From assembly GCA_964621455.1 (NCBI GenBank), contig CAZULW010000032.1:1-25365 (forward strand): 25,365 bases of DNA, read 5' to 3'. This document shows, piece by piece, positions 14,125 to 22,270 of the stretch. This DNA is from G020354025 sp964621455 (lineage in GTDB: Bacteria > Fidelibacterota > Marinisomatia > SCGC-AAA003-L08 > TS1B11). The position numbers were made by a program, and so were the translations under genes. Each line of letters opens with the position of its first letter. Within the stretch, counting starts at the first letter, position 1. The notes under the pieces are model-generated. The model saw only the letters and a list, made by a program, of their open reading frames with translations, made no database searches and was not told the origin of the DNA.

Positions 14125-15171
14125 ATGTTCGTCATTATGGATACTCACGCAAGCGATGAAGAAATCGCGCGAATTGAAAATCGCATAAGGGAACTGGGTT
14201 ACCAGGCCCATACCATCCACGGGGACACCCGTCGGGCTATTGGTGTAACCGGCAACCGGGGGACGGAAGACCGTATTTACCTGGAAGGATTGCCGGGGGT
14301 GCAGCAGGTAATCGCGGTAACCAAGCCATACAAATTAGCCAGCCGCGAGATCAAACCGGAGAACTCGGTGGTAACCGTGGGCGATGTGCGGTTCGGCGAC
14401 GGCGGTGTGGTGATGATAGCCGGCCCCTGCGCCGTAGAGGACCGGGACCAGACCCTGCGCATTGCCGAGTTGGTAGCCTCCAGGGGAGCCCACATGCTCC
14501 GGGGCGGCGCCTACAAACCCCGCACCTCCCCTTACTCCTTCCAGGGATTGGGAGAGCCGGGGCTGGAGATCCTGGCCGAGGCCAGGGAGCAAACTGGGCT
14601 GCCGGTGGTGACGGAAGTAGTGGGTCCCGGCCTGGCCCCCCTGGTGGCCCAGTACGCCGACATGCTGCAGATCGGCACCCGGAACATGCAGAACTTCGAG
14701 CTCCTGAAAGAGGTAGGGAAGCTGGGCATGCCGGTGCTGATGAAGCGGGGTATGAGCGCCACCCTGGACGAAACCCTGATGTCAGCCGAGTACCTCATGT
14801 CCCACGGCACGCACGATGTGGTGGTCTGCGAACGTGGTGTGCGCACCTTCGCCAGCCACGCCCGCAATACCCTGGACTTGAGCGTCATTCCGGCTTTCAA
14901 AGAGGTAAGCCACCTGCCCATTATCGTGGACCCCAGCCACGCCAGCGGCAAATGGACCAGTGTCATTCCCCTGGCCCTGGCCGGCGTGGGAGCCGGCGCC
15001 GACGGTCTCCTGGTAGACGTACATGACGACCCGGCCCACGCCCTGGTGGACGGCCCCCAGGCCCTGCTGCCCGAAAATTTCCAGGAACTGATGGACATAC
15101 TGGTAAAGGTCACTGCTGCATTAGGCCGCTCGTTCAATATCCGGCGGCCCGCGGCCAGGGAAAGGGCCTAG
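14125..15171 (+). CDS. aroF: 3-deoxy-7-phosphoheptulonate (DAHP) synthase, type I-beta with N-terminal ferredoxin-like domain
   Basis: This enzyme condenses PEP and erythrose-4-phosphate, the entry step of the shikimate pathway. The 348-residue protein has an N-terminal ferredoxin-like/ACT-type regulatory domain of about 70 residues. The catalytic barrel then shows IAGPCAVEDRDQ, RGGAYKPRTSPYSFQG, GTRNMQNF, LMKRGMSAT and DPSHASGK. This domain order matches the Thermotoga maritima type, where the N-terminal domain mediates Tyr/Phe inhibition, so feedback control here is likely. There is no fused chorismate mutase. ATG 14125 directly follows the tyrA stop and has a strong GGAGG. The gene symbol is by function; aroG is an equally valid name. 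Confidence 0.95.
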   Translation: MFVIMDTHASDEEIARIENRIRELGYQAHTIHGDTRRAIGVTGNRGTEDRIYLEGLPGVQQVIAVTKPYKLASREIKPENSVVTVGDVRFGDGGVVMIAGPCAVEDRDQTLRIAELVASRGAHMLRGGAYKPRTSPYSFQGLGEPGLEILAEAREQTGLPVVTEVVGPGLAPLVAQYADMLQIGTRNMQNFELLKEVGKLGMPVLMKRGMSATLDETLMSAEYLMSHGTHDVVVCERGVRTFASHARNTLDLSVIPAFKEVSHLPIIVDPSHASGKWTSVIPLALAGVGAGADGLLVDVHDDPAHALVDGPQALLPENFQELMDILVKVTAALGRSFNIRRPAARERA

Positions 15172-15176
15172 CCCCC

Positions 15177-16421
15177 TTGCGGCTGCAACTACCCGGGGAC
15201 AAGTCCGTCTCCCACCGGGCCCTTATATTAGCGGCCCTGGCTGATGGCACCTCGCGCCTGGCCAACCTTTCCCCAGGCGTCGACGTGGACTCTACCCGCC
15301 GCTGCCTTGAGCAGTGCGGCATCACCATTCGCACCGAGGGCGAAAAGGTGGTGGTCGAAGGCCGCGGCGGCGATTTCCAGACACCGGACGGGGACCTGAA
15401 CGCGGGCAATTCGGGCACCACCGCGCGCCTGCTGGCCGGCCTGCTGGCGGGGCGGGGTATCCACGCGCGGCTGACCGGCGATGCCTCCCTCTCACACCGA
15501 CCCATGACGCGGGTAGCAGAGCCTCTCCAACAGATGGGTGCCGGCGTGCAGTTGTCGCCCGAGGGGACCCTGCCACTTGAACTGCGCCCCGCCCGGCTGC
15601 GACCCCTGACTTACACACTCCCCATGGCCAGCGCCCAGGTTAAGTCGGCCCTGCTGCTGGCCGCTCTGACCGGTGACGTGCCTATCACCATCATAGAACC
15701 GGCGCCCACCCGCAACCATACCGAACTCATGCTCCAGGCCCTGGGGGTGGATATCCAGAGTTTGGGGAACCGGATCACTCTGGGGCCTCGAAAGCGGGTA
15801 ATCCCTCCGTTCGATCTTGAGGTACCCGGTGACCCTTCTTCGGCCTCCTTCCCAGCGGCCCTGGCCATTCTGCTGCCGGACACGGAGCTTACCTTCGATG
15901 ACCTCCTGCTCAATCCCACCCGCATGGGGTTTTTCCGCACCCTCCAACACATGGGAGCCAGGATAACCTGGGCCGGTAAGCGTCAGGCTCTGGGGGAGGA
16001 GGCGGGCCGCCTTACCGTCCAATCCGCTACCCTCGAGGGCATCGAAATCTCCGGTGCCGAAATCCCGGCCCTGATCGATGAAATCCCCATCCTGGCGGTC
16101 CTCGCCTCCCAGGCCAAAGGGACAACCGAAGTACGCGACGCCGGGGAGCTGCGGGTCAAGGAGAGCGACCGCATCCGGGCCGTCTGCGAAAACCTGGGCC
16201 GCATGGGGGGGCGGATAGAGGAGCTCCCCGACGGCTTCCGGATTCAGGGGCCTGCTCCCCTCAGTGGCGCTGCAATCGCCACCTACGGCGACCACCGCAT
16301 CGCCATGGCCTTCGCCGTCGCGGGCTGCGTGGCTGAAGGCACCACCACGCTTGATAACCCGGACTGCGTGGAGATCTCATTACCCGGCTTTTACGACCTG
16401 ATCCTGCAGGTATTATCATGA
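15177..16421 (+). CDS. aroA: 3-phosphoshikimate 1-carboxyvinyltransferase (EPSP synthase), short N-terminus
   Basis: AroA adds enolpyruvate from PEP to shikimate-3-phosphate. The 414-residue product shows PGDKSVSHRA, NAGNSGTTARLLAG, DASLSHRPM, DPSSASFPAA, IDEIPILAV, RVKESDRI and YGDHRIAM. The motif reads NSGTTARL rather than the E. coli NAGTAMRP. The TTG at 15177 is the only usable start nearby, giving five residues before PGDKS where E. coli has about 19. The frame is open upstream into aroF (including KGLAPLRLQLPGDKS) but has no ATG, GTG or TTG in the preceding ~110 bases; ATT at 15120 is one atypical option. No ribosome-binding site is evident. The stop overlaps the aroE start (ATGA). Confidence 0.93.
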   Translation: MRLQLPGDKSVSHRALILAALADGTSRLANLSPGVDVDSTRRCLEQCGITIRTEGEKVVVEGRGGDFQTPDGDLNAGNSGTTARLLAGLLAGRGIHARLTGDASLSHRPMTRVAEPLQQMGAGVQLSPEGTLPLELRPARLRPLTYTLPMASAQVKSALLLAALTGDVPITIIEPAPTRNHTELMLQALGVDIQSLGNRITLGPRKRVIPPFDLEVPGDPSSASFPAALAILLPDTELTFDDLLLNPTRMGFFRTLQHMGARITWAGKRQALGEEAGRLTVQSATLEGIEISGAEIPALIDEIPILAVLASQAKGTTEVRDAGELRVKESDRIRAVCENLGRMGGRIEELPDGFRIQGPAPLSGAAIATYGDHRIAMAFAVAGCVAEGTTTLDNPDCVEISLPGFYDLILQVLS

Positions 16422-17329
16422 AGAACTTCGCCGTCATCGGCCATCCCCTTGGCCATTCCCTGAGTCCAACCCTTCACAACCACGTTTTTCGGCGGTTGTC
16501 CCTGGACGCCCGCTATCAAGCCCAGGATACGCCCGCCGAAGGTCTGGCAGAGGTGGCCCGGCGGCTCCGGCAGGGAGACCTGGTGGGCATCAACATTACC
16601 CTGCCGCATAAAACGGCATTCATGGCCCACCTCGATGAGGTAGCCCCGGATGCCGCCCCCGTAGGCGCGGTGAATTGTGTGGTTGTGGATGGGGGGAAGC
16701 TCATCGGACACAACACCGATGTGACCGGAATCGGTTATGCAATCCGGCAGGCCGGTTTCCAGGTTAGGGGCCGCAGCGTACTGATCATGGGGGCCGGCGG
16801 CGCCGCACGGGCCGCCATGGCAGCACTCCTGCTGCAGGGGGCGGGTCACATCTGCGTGGCGGATCTCAGGGGGGAGGACGTGCAGAGTTTCCTGGCCGAT
16901 TTCCGCGAGCAGGCCGTCGCCACTACTCTTAAAGGCGATCTCCTCAGGCCGGGGCTGGAAACCGCCCCCTACCAGCTGCTTATCAATGCCACCCCGGTGG
17001 GCATGTGGCCGCAGATAGACGCTTCCCTGCTCCATGCCGACCAGCTCCACCGGGGGCAGGCCGTCTTCGACCTGGTTTATCACCCGGAAGAGACCTTGCT
17101 CCTGCAGCGGGCTGTTGAGCGGGGCTGCCGGACCGTCACCGGACTGGATATGTTTATTGCCCAGGGGCTGGCGTCGTTGGAACACTGGTTCCCCGGCGTC
17201 ATATACAATGAAGTCGGCGAGCTGAATCCCGGGATCGAGCTGGCCGCCTTGAAAGCCGCGCTGTCGGCCGCTATTGAGAATCACGCCTCAAGTGCACGCA
17301 CGACTCCGCACACAGGAGAAACGACATGA
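16418..17329 (+). CDS. aroE: Shikimate dehydrogenase
   Basis: AroE reduces 3-dehydroshikimate to shikimate with NADPH. The 303-residue protein shows the substrate-binding segment GHPLGHSLSPTLHN, the catalytic Lys in NITLPHK, GAVNCVV, HNTDVTG, the nucleotide loop GAGGAARAA, and NATPVGM. The last 25 residues or so are a weakly conserved Thr/Ser/Ala tail. It overlaps aroA and aroC by 4 bases each. AGGAG inside its 3' end serves aroC. Confidence 0.96.
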   Translation: MKNFAVIGHPLGHSLSPTLHNHVFRRLSLDARYQAQDTPAEGLAEVARRLRQGDLVGINITLPHKTAFMAHLDEVAPDAAPVGAVNCVVVDGGKLIGHNTDVTGIGYAIRQAGFQVRGRSVLIMGAGGAARAAMAALLLQGAGHICVADLRGEDVQSFLADFREQAVATTLKGDLLRPGLETAPYQLLINATPVGMWPQIDASLLHADQLHRGQAVFDLVYHPEETLLLQRAVERGCRTVTGLDMFIAQGLASLEHWFPGVIYNEVGELNPGIELAALKAALSAAIENHASSARTTPHTGETT

Positions 17330-18492
17330 TGCGGAAGCTTCGCTGGCTAACGGCCGGTGAGTCTCACGGAAAGGGACTGGTGGGCATCCTGGAAGGACTG
17401 CCGGCTGGCCTGGAGATCACCGAGGACTACATCGCTTCTCAGCTGGCCCGGCGACAGCAAGGTTACGGCCGGGGCCAGCGCATGGACATCGAAAGCGACC
17501 GGGCCGAGATCCTTACCGGTGTTCGTCACGGCAGGACCCTGGGGTCGCCCATCGCCCTGGTCCTGCCCAATAAGGACTGGAAGAACTGGCAGCATATCAT
17601 GTCTATCGGTCCGGCTGAAGGCCCCATCGAGCCGGTAACTCTCCCCCGGCCCGGCCACGGTGACCTGGCAGGTGTCAGGAAATATGGCTTCACCGATATC
17701 CGCAATGTGCTGGAGCGGGCCAGCGCCCGGGAGACCGCCATGAGGGTTGCTTTAGGCAGTATTACCCGTAAATTCCTGGGTGATCTGGGCATTGAGGTAG
17801 GCAGCCGGGTAATCGCCATCCACACCGCCAGGGACCAGTCGGCGCTGCCGGATAACCTTTCCCCCGATGGCCTCAACGCCCTGGTGGACGCCTCCCCGGT
17901 GCGGTGCCTCGACAAAAAAGCGGAGAAGGCCATGATGCAGGCCATTGACAAGGCCCGGGCCGCCGGAGACAGCGCGGGCGGCGCCTTCGAGGTGATCGCC
18001 ATCGGAATTCCATACGGCCTCGGCAGTCACACTCAATGGGACCTGAAACTCAAGGCCCGCCTGAGTGAAGCGGTGGTATCCATCAACGCTATTGAGGGGG
18101 TGGAAATCGGGCTTGGGTTTGCCGGAGCCGAGCGTCTGGGCAGTGCCTTTCAGGATGAGATCATCAGGGAGGGGGATACGGCGCGGCTCACCCGGACTAC
18201 CAATAACGCCGGCGGTATTGAGGCGGGCATGAGCAACGCCCAGCCTATCGTGGTGCGGGCGGTGATGAAGCCGATACCCACTCTGGAAAAACCGCTGCGG
18301 TCAGTCGATATTCAAAGCGGGGAGCCCGGTCTGGCCCACAAAGAGCGCACCGACGCCTGCGCCGTGCCGGCGGCCGCCATCGTCGCTGAAAGTATGGTCT
18401 GCCTGGTCCTGGCCGATGCCCTGCTGGAAAAATTCGGTGGCGACAGCATGGATCAGGTGAAAGCCCACATGCAGGCAACGGCCCAATATTAA
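17326..18492 (+). CDS. aroC: Chorismate synthase
   Basis: AroC makes chorismate from EPSP by an anti-1,4 elimination that needs reduced FMN. The 388-residue protein has the family signatures: TAGESHGKGLVGILEG at the N-terminus, RRQQGYGRGQRMDIESD, the RASARETAMRVA segment near residue 130, GGIEAGMSN, and the C-terminal KERTDACAVPAA. It is the second-longest shikimate-block gene and is followed by the largest gap in the operon, 17 bases before aroK. Starts at ATGATG 17326 with AGGAG upstream. Confidence 0.97.
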   Translation: MMRKLRWLTAGESHGKGLVGILEGLPAGLEITEDYIASQLARRQQGYGRGQRMDIESDRAEILTGVRHGRTLGSPIALVLPNKDWKNWQHIMSIGPAEGPIEPVTLPRPGHGDLAGVRKYGFTDIRNVLERASARETAMRVALGSITRKFLGDLGIEVGSRVIAIHTARDQSALPDNLSPDGLNALVDASPVRCLDKKAEKAMMQAIDKARAAGDSAGGAFEVIAIGIPYGLGSHTQWDLKLKARLSEAVVSINAIEGVEIGLGFAGAERLGSAFQDEIIREGDTARLTRTTNNAGGIEAGMSNAQPIVVRAVMKPIPTLEKPLRSVDIQSGEPGLAHKERTDACAVPAAAIVAESMVCLVLADALLEKFGGDSMDQVKAHMQATAQY

Positions 18493-18509
18493 CCTTAAGC
18501 AGGTGAATT

Positions 18510-19115
18510 ATGGATCACGAGAACTATACCCACCAGCCATTTGCCCCGCCAACCCCGCCAGCGGCGGGGCCAACGGCGGGGTTTGCTGCCAGCAATATCT
18601 GTCTCATCGGGCTTATGGGCAGCGGGAAATCCACTATCGGTCCGCTCCTGGCACAGCGCCTGGGGTATACCTTCGTTGACCTGGACGAGGAGATATCCAC
18701 CAGCATGGGGCACCCCATACGGGAAATATTCGAGCAGCTGGGCGAGGAAAAGTTTCGCGAGGAGGAGCGGAGCCAGCTGCGCCGCTTCTGCCAGCAGGAG
18801 AAACAGGTCATTGCTTGCGGGGGCGGCGTGGTAGTAACCGCCGACAACCTGGAGTGCCTCCGCCGACAGACCACCGTTTACCTGAAGGCCTCACCAGAAA
18901 CGCTGGCCAGACGGGTGGGGCCTGATAAGGAGCGGCCCCTTTTGAAAGGCGCTGTCTCTGTGGCCCAGCGGCTGGCCACCATCCTCAGGGAGCGGGAACC
19001 GCTGTATCGGGACTGCGCGAAAATCACCCTTTCGACTGAAGGCAAAGACCCTGATACCATTGTAAGGGGATTGCTGGCCCAGCTGCCTGCAGAAATTTCT
19101 TCCCCCGCGCCATGA
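18510..19115 (+). CDS. aroK: Shikimate kinase with palindrome-encoded N-terminal extension
   Basis: AroK phosphorylates shikimate with ATP. The Walker A loop GLMGSGKST is at residues 34-42, DLDEEI follows as the Mg/shikimate motif, then GGGVV and the lid Arg in ERPLL. The 201-residue product has a 28-residue Pro/Ala/Gly extension before the core strand, where E. coli AroK has about nine. Residues 12-24 (APPTPPAAGPTAG) are encoded by a nested palindrome at 18544-18581. An AGGTGA sequence upstream of ATG 18510 supports this start, so the palindrome is really inside the translated region. Its stop overlaps aroB (ATGA). Confidence 0.95.
   Translation: MDHENYTHQPFAPPTPPAAGPTAGFAASNICLIGLMGSGKSTIGPLLAQRLGYTFVDLDEEISTSMGHPIREIFEQLGEEKFREEERSQLRRFCQQEKQVIACGGGVVVTADNLECLRRQTTVYLKASPETLARRVGPDKERPLLKGAVSVAQRLATILREREPLYRDCAKITLSTEGKDPDTIVRGLLAQLPAEISSPAP
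18544..18581. repeat. Nested GC-rich palindrome inside the aroK coding sequence (copy 2)
   Basis: CCCCGCC at 18544-18550 and again at 18553-18559 is mirrored by GGCGGGG at 18563-18569 and 18575-18581. This gives an inner 7-bp stem with an AGC loop and an outer 7-bp stem. Bases 18569-18582 are the reverse complement of 121-134. The element is in frame with aroK and contains no stop codon. In RNA it would be a very stable hairpin about 35 bases inside the aroK message. Confidence 0.8.
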
Positions 19116-20206
19116 CCACCATTACCGTTGAACTGGGCCCCCGCAGTTACCCCATCCACATCGGTGAGGGGCTGCTCTCATCCCTGGCGGAGCTGCTGGA
19201 GCAGCTGGGGATTTCGGGGCGGATGGGGCTGGTCAGCAGCGCCAATATCCACGAGCTCTACGGCGAGGCGGTGGAATCGGCCCTGGCCGCGGCCGGCTGC
19301 CAGGTGTTCACCGCCCTCATACCCGACGGCGAAAAGGCCAAGGACCTGGCTACCGTGTCCCACCTCTATGATACCTTTCTCGAGGCCGGCCTGGACCGGA
19401 CCTCCACGCTGGTCTCCTTGGGCGGCGGTGTGGTGGGAGACATCACCGGCTTTGTGGCCGCGACCCTCTTCCGCGGCCTTCCCTACATCCAGATACCCAC
19501 CACCCTGCTGGCCATGGTGGACGCTTCCATCGGCGGGAAAACGGGCGTGAACCACCCTCGCGGCAAAAACCTCATCGGGGCCTTCAACCAGCCCCGGGCG
19601 GTGCTGATCGACCCGGCCCTGGTGCGTACCCTGCCCCAGCGAGAAGTTACCTCTGCCTGTGCTGAGATCATAAAGGCGGCGGCCATCACCGACGGCGGGT
19701 TCTTCCGGCAGCTGGCCGAGGGTATGCAAGCGCTGGTTGACCTGACAGACCTGCCATTCCTGGAAGACGCTATTATCCGCTCCTGCCGCATCAAGGCCGA
19801 GGTTGTCTCCGGGGATGAACGGGAAAGCGACCGCAGGCGGATCCTTAACTTCGGGCACACCCTGGGACACGCCCTGGAGGCTGCCGCGGGCTACGATACC
19901 CTCAGGCACGGCGAGGCGGTGGCCATGGGCATGGTGGCGGCAGGCTATATCAGTACCCGTGTGACCGGCTTTCCCCCGAGCGAGCTGGAGCTGCTTGCGG
20001 CCCCCATGAACCACCTGGAGCTGCCCGGACTCCCCACTCTGGACCAGGCATCCTTCCAGGCGTTCCTGCGCCATGATAAGAAGGTCCGCCGGGGGATACG
20101 CCATTTCGTCCTGCTGGAAACCATCGGCCGGCCCGTGGTCACGACCCGGGTCACCGATTCCCATATCGAGGAGGCACTTGAAGAACTACAACGGAGGTTT
20201 GGATGA
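19112..20206 (+). CDS. aroB: 3-dehydroquinate synthase
   Basis: AroB cyclises DAHP to 3-dehydroquinate using NAD+ and a divalent metal. The 364-residue protein shows IPDGEKAKD, SLGGGVVGDITGFVAATLFRG (NAD-binding), IPTTLLAMVDASIGGKTGVN, KNLIGAF, a metal-binding Glu in SACAEIIK and the metal-binding His residues in NFGHTLGHALE and RHGEAVAMGM. It is full length. It overlaps aroK and aroQ by 4 bases each. Confidence 0.97.
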   Translation: MTTITVELGPRSYPIHIGEGLLSSLAELLEQLGISGRMGLVSSANIHELYGEAVESALAAAGCQVFTALIPDGEKAKDLATVSHLYDTFLEAGLDRTSTLVSLGGGVVGDITGFVAATLFRGLPYIQIPTTLLAMVDASIGGKTGVNHPRGKNLIGAFNQPRAVLIDPALVRTLPQREVTSACAEIIKAAAITDGGFFRQLAEGMQALVDLTDLPFLEDAIIRSCRIKAEVVSGDERESDRRRILNFGHTLGHALEAAAGYDTLRHGEAVAMGMVAAGYISTRVTGFPPSELELLAAPMNHLELPGLPTLDQASFQAFLRHDKKVRRGIRHFVLLETIGRPVVTTRVTDSHIEEALEELQRRFG

Positions 20207-20655
20207 GATTTCTGGTGATTCAAGGACCCAACATGAATATCCTGGGCCGGCGCGAACCGGAGATTTACGGCCGGGAGACCCTGGATGAGATCAACGCCTG
20301 GATCAGGGAACGGCCCGATCTGGCCAACGACAATCTGGTCTTCTTTCAAAGCAATCACGAAGGGGACATTATTGACTGTCTCCATGCCCACATCGGCAAA
20401 GTGAATGGAGCCGTCATCAACATCGGTGCTTACACCCACACCAGCTACGCCATCCGCGATGCTATCACCGCCGTGGACTACCCGGTAGTGGAGGTGCACC
20501 TCTCAGACATCCACAAGCGGGAGGAGTTCCGCAAGGTCTCCGTGATCGCTGATGTGTGCCTGAAGCAGATCGTAGGGAGGGGCAAAAGGGGCTATCTGCA
20601 GGGGTTGAAAGTTCTGAAAAAGAATGGCTATATGTTCAAAGGTTCTCGCAAGTAA
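20203..20655 (+). CDS. aroQ: 3-dehydroquinate dehydratase, type II
   Basis: AroQ dehydrates 3-dehydroquinate to 3-dehydroshikimate. The 150-residue protein is the dodecameric type II form: GPNMNILGRREPEIYG (with the catalytic Tyr), QSNHEGDIID, GAYTHTSYAIRDAI with the catalytic His, and EVHLSDIHKREEFR. The usual NPGAYTHTS reads NIGAYTHTS, a small deviation. It is the last gene of the supraoperon and supplies the remaining step of the shikimate pathway. No clear intrinsic terminator follows. The convergent flavodoxin pseudogene begins almost at once. Confidence 0.96.
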   Translation: MRFLVIQGPNMNILGRREPEIYGRETLDEINAWIRERPDLANDNLVFFQSNHEGDIIDCLHAHIGKVNGAVINIGAYTHTSYAIRDAITAVDYPVVEVHLSDIHKREEFRKVSVIADVCLKQIVGRGKRGYLQGLKVLKKNGYMFKGSRK

Positions 20656-20689
20656 CGGCGAAAAACCGCTACGCCAGAATTGACCCTGA

Positions 20690-21008
20690 CAGGTTAAGGC
20701 GGTCCAAGGGGAAGGTATGGGCTGATGCGTCGGGTACCAGCGCCGCAGTCTCCTCGCCAGCTCAGCCACCCTTCTTCCCAGTGCTTCACCTTTGGCGAGG
20801 AATTGGGGATGAACATCGCCTTTTCTCTCCTTATCAATAAATGGTTCCTCACCCGTGATGCCCGAGGCGCCGAACGGGCGCCATCGGCCACCGCCCGGGC
20901 CATGGCCGCGGTATGTCCCCGGGCGCTGTAATAGACGATGAGGACTTCCTGGCTGTACAGTGACGACAGCAGCAACAAAAGGACCACAGGCGGCAACTTT
21001 GATTTCAT
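20690..21008 (-). pseudogene. Secreted WrbA-like flavodoxin, internally deleted and frameshifted
   Basis: On the minus strand, ATG at 21008 follows GGGAGG at 7-base spacing. It encodes a signal peptide (MKSKLPPVVLLLLLSSLYSQ) and a flavodoxin start, EVLIVYYSARGHTAAMARAV, typical of WrbA-type NAD(P)H:quinone oxidoreductases. After ADGAR (near 20880) the frame stops making sense. A different frame then reads PFGASGITGEEPF and ALGRRVAELARRL, which fits the WrbA C-terminus (compare PYGATTIAG and the terminal helix). Roughly 110 middle residues are missing. The junction lies between two GGCGCC copies (20866-20871 and 20877-20882), suggesting a microhomology deletion. The 3' end is uncertain, as the second frame runs into antisense of aroQ. 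Confidence 0.75.
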
Positions 21009-21178
21009 GACTATCCTCCCGTCAAAATTGGATCTATCGATAGTAGAGGCTAGGCGGCTTGCAAGACTGCCACAAAGTGTATGGATAATGCCTGCGATTC
21101 GCCGGAAACGGTTGGTCATGTCAGTAACCACCCGGTGTCCAATGGCAACGACAGTGTTAGGCCGGGCGTGGTTTATTG

Positions 21179-21207
21179 TGGACATCAGCCATATTTTACC
21201 TTATTAT
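21179..21207 (+). promoter_or_regulatory. Sigma70-like promoter for the outer-membrane protein gene
   Basis: TGGACA (21179-21184) and TATTAT (21202-21207) each match consensus at five of six positions, separated by exactly 17 bases. Transcription would start near 21214, about 28 bases before the ATG at 21242 and just before the GGAGGT site at 21228-21233. The rest of 21009-21178 holds only the upstream region of the divergent pseudogene. Confidence 0.65.
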
Positions 21208-21241
21208 CCAGACAAGTTCCACTCAATGGAGGTACCCGCCC

Positions 21242-22228
21242 ATGAATAACAAAATGTTTGCAGTATTTCTCATATTGGCCGGCCCGGCGCTGTGGGCCAC
21301 CGATGGGACCGATTCCACGCTGGCGATCTCCGCCGACCAGCTTATCTATCCTACCGCCCAGGTGCTGCCCGCCCTTCACCTTAACGCCCAGGGCGGCTAC
21401 GTCAACCTGGCCAAGATGACCGACTGGTGGCCCTCGTTGCGATTGGGTCTGGCTGACGTGGTCGAAGTGGAATGGACCCAGCTGGGCTTCTACAGCGACC
21501 TGCAGGAAACCCGGCAGACCATTCCCACGGTGGGCATCAAGTTCGGCCTGCCCTCCCCCTTCCGGTTCCTGGACCTGGCCGTGGCCCTGTACAACGCCCA
21601 GCAGTGGAAGTACCGCCAGTCGGATGAATATAATATCTGGGCCGAGTATAATAGCGCCCGGCTAGATGAGGCTGCGTGGGCGAATCTCAGGCGCGTGGAT
21701 TTTGAAAGCATCTATTCCCGCCTGGATTTTCTGGCCAGTTTGTCAGTGGGCAAGTCCCTCCGGCTCCACTCCTCGGCGTACTACCTGGAGTCAAAGTCCC
21801 GGAACCTGAGTGCCGTGTGGGAGGAGCCCGACTCTATAAGCACCTACGAGGAAGCCGGCGTGGTGAAGAACTCTATGTCAGGCTTTGCGTTGGGTTTAAG
21901 CTATGCCAGCGATCCCGATCTGACCTACATTGCCCAATGGGTGATCCAGCCCCAGTATCACTTTGACGTCGACGCAAAGGAATTGGTCCTCGAACCCCGG
22001 TATGTATGGATTGCGGGTGTCCGCTATCGACTTCTCAGGGATATTTACTTTGATATAGGGGTCTTCAACGAAGAGGAGGGGGGTTCCCTCTCGGATGTGC
22101 AGGTCTTCTCCATGCTAAGCATCACGTTTAATGGCCCGAAGATTGTGCAGACCATCGGAGGAGCTATCAAGCGTAGGGAAGCTACAAGGGGGACCCGGCG
22201 CCCGCCTGAGATGCCCGAGGACCGCTGA
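21242..22228 (+). CDS. Predicted outer-membrane beta-barrel protein, function unknown
   Basis: The 328-residue product starts with a signal peptide, MNNKMFAVFLILAGPALWA, probably cleaved before TDGTDS. The mature part has alternating hydrophobic/polar strands rich in Tyr and Trp (for example HFDVDAKELVLEPRYVWIAG and YRLLRDIYFDIGVF), consistent with a beta-barrel. The last about 20 residues are a charged Arg/Pro tail rather than the aromatic-ending strand of classical porins. GGAGGT at 21228-21233, 8 bases from the ATG, sets this start over an upstream in-frame ATG at 21176. I cannot assign a substrate. It is monocistronic, with its own promoter, and converges on the PAP2 gene. Confidence 0.7.
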   Translation: MNNKMFAVFLILAGPALWATDGTDSTLAISADQLIYPTAQVLPALHLNAQGGYVNLAKMTDWWPSLRLGLADVVEVEWTQLGFYSDLQETRQTIPTVGIKFGLPSPFRFLDLAVALYNAQQWKYRQSDEYNIWAEYNSARLDEAAWANLRRVDFESIYSRLDFLASLSVGKSLRLHSSAYYLESKSRNLSAVWEEPDSISTYEEAGVVKNSMSGFALGLSYASDPDLTYIAQWVIQPQYHFDVDAKELVLEPRYVWIAGVRYRLLRDIYFDIGVFNEEEGGSLSDVQVFSMLSITFNGPKIVQTIGGAIKRREATRGTRRPPEMPEDR

Positions 22229-22270
22229 TCCAAAGCTGCGGCCCTTTTAAATTCCCGGCTGCCCGCAAAA

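Noticed and set aside
20725..20931. Plus-strand open frame of 68 codons downstream of aroQ
   Set aside because: It is antisense to the flavodoxin pseudogene, which has a ribosome-binding site, signal peptide and family motifs.
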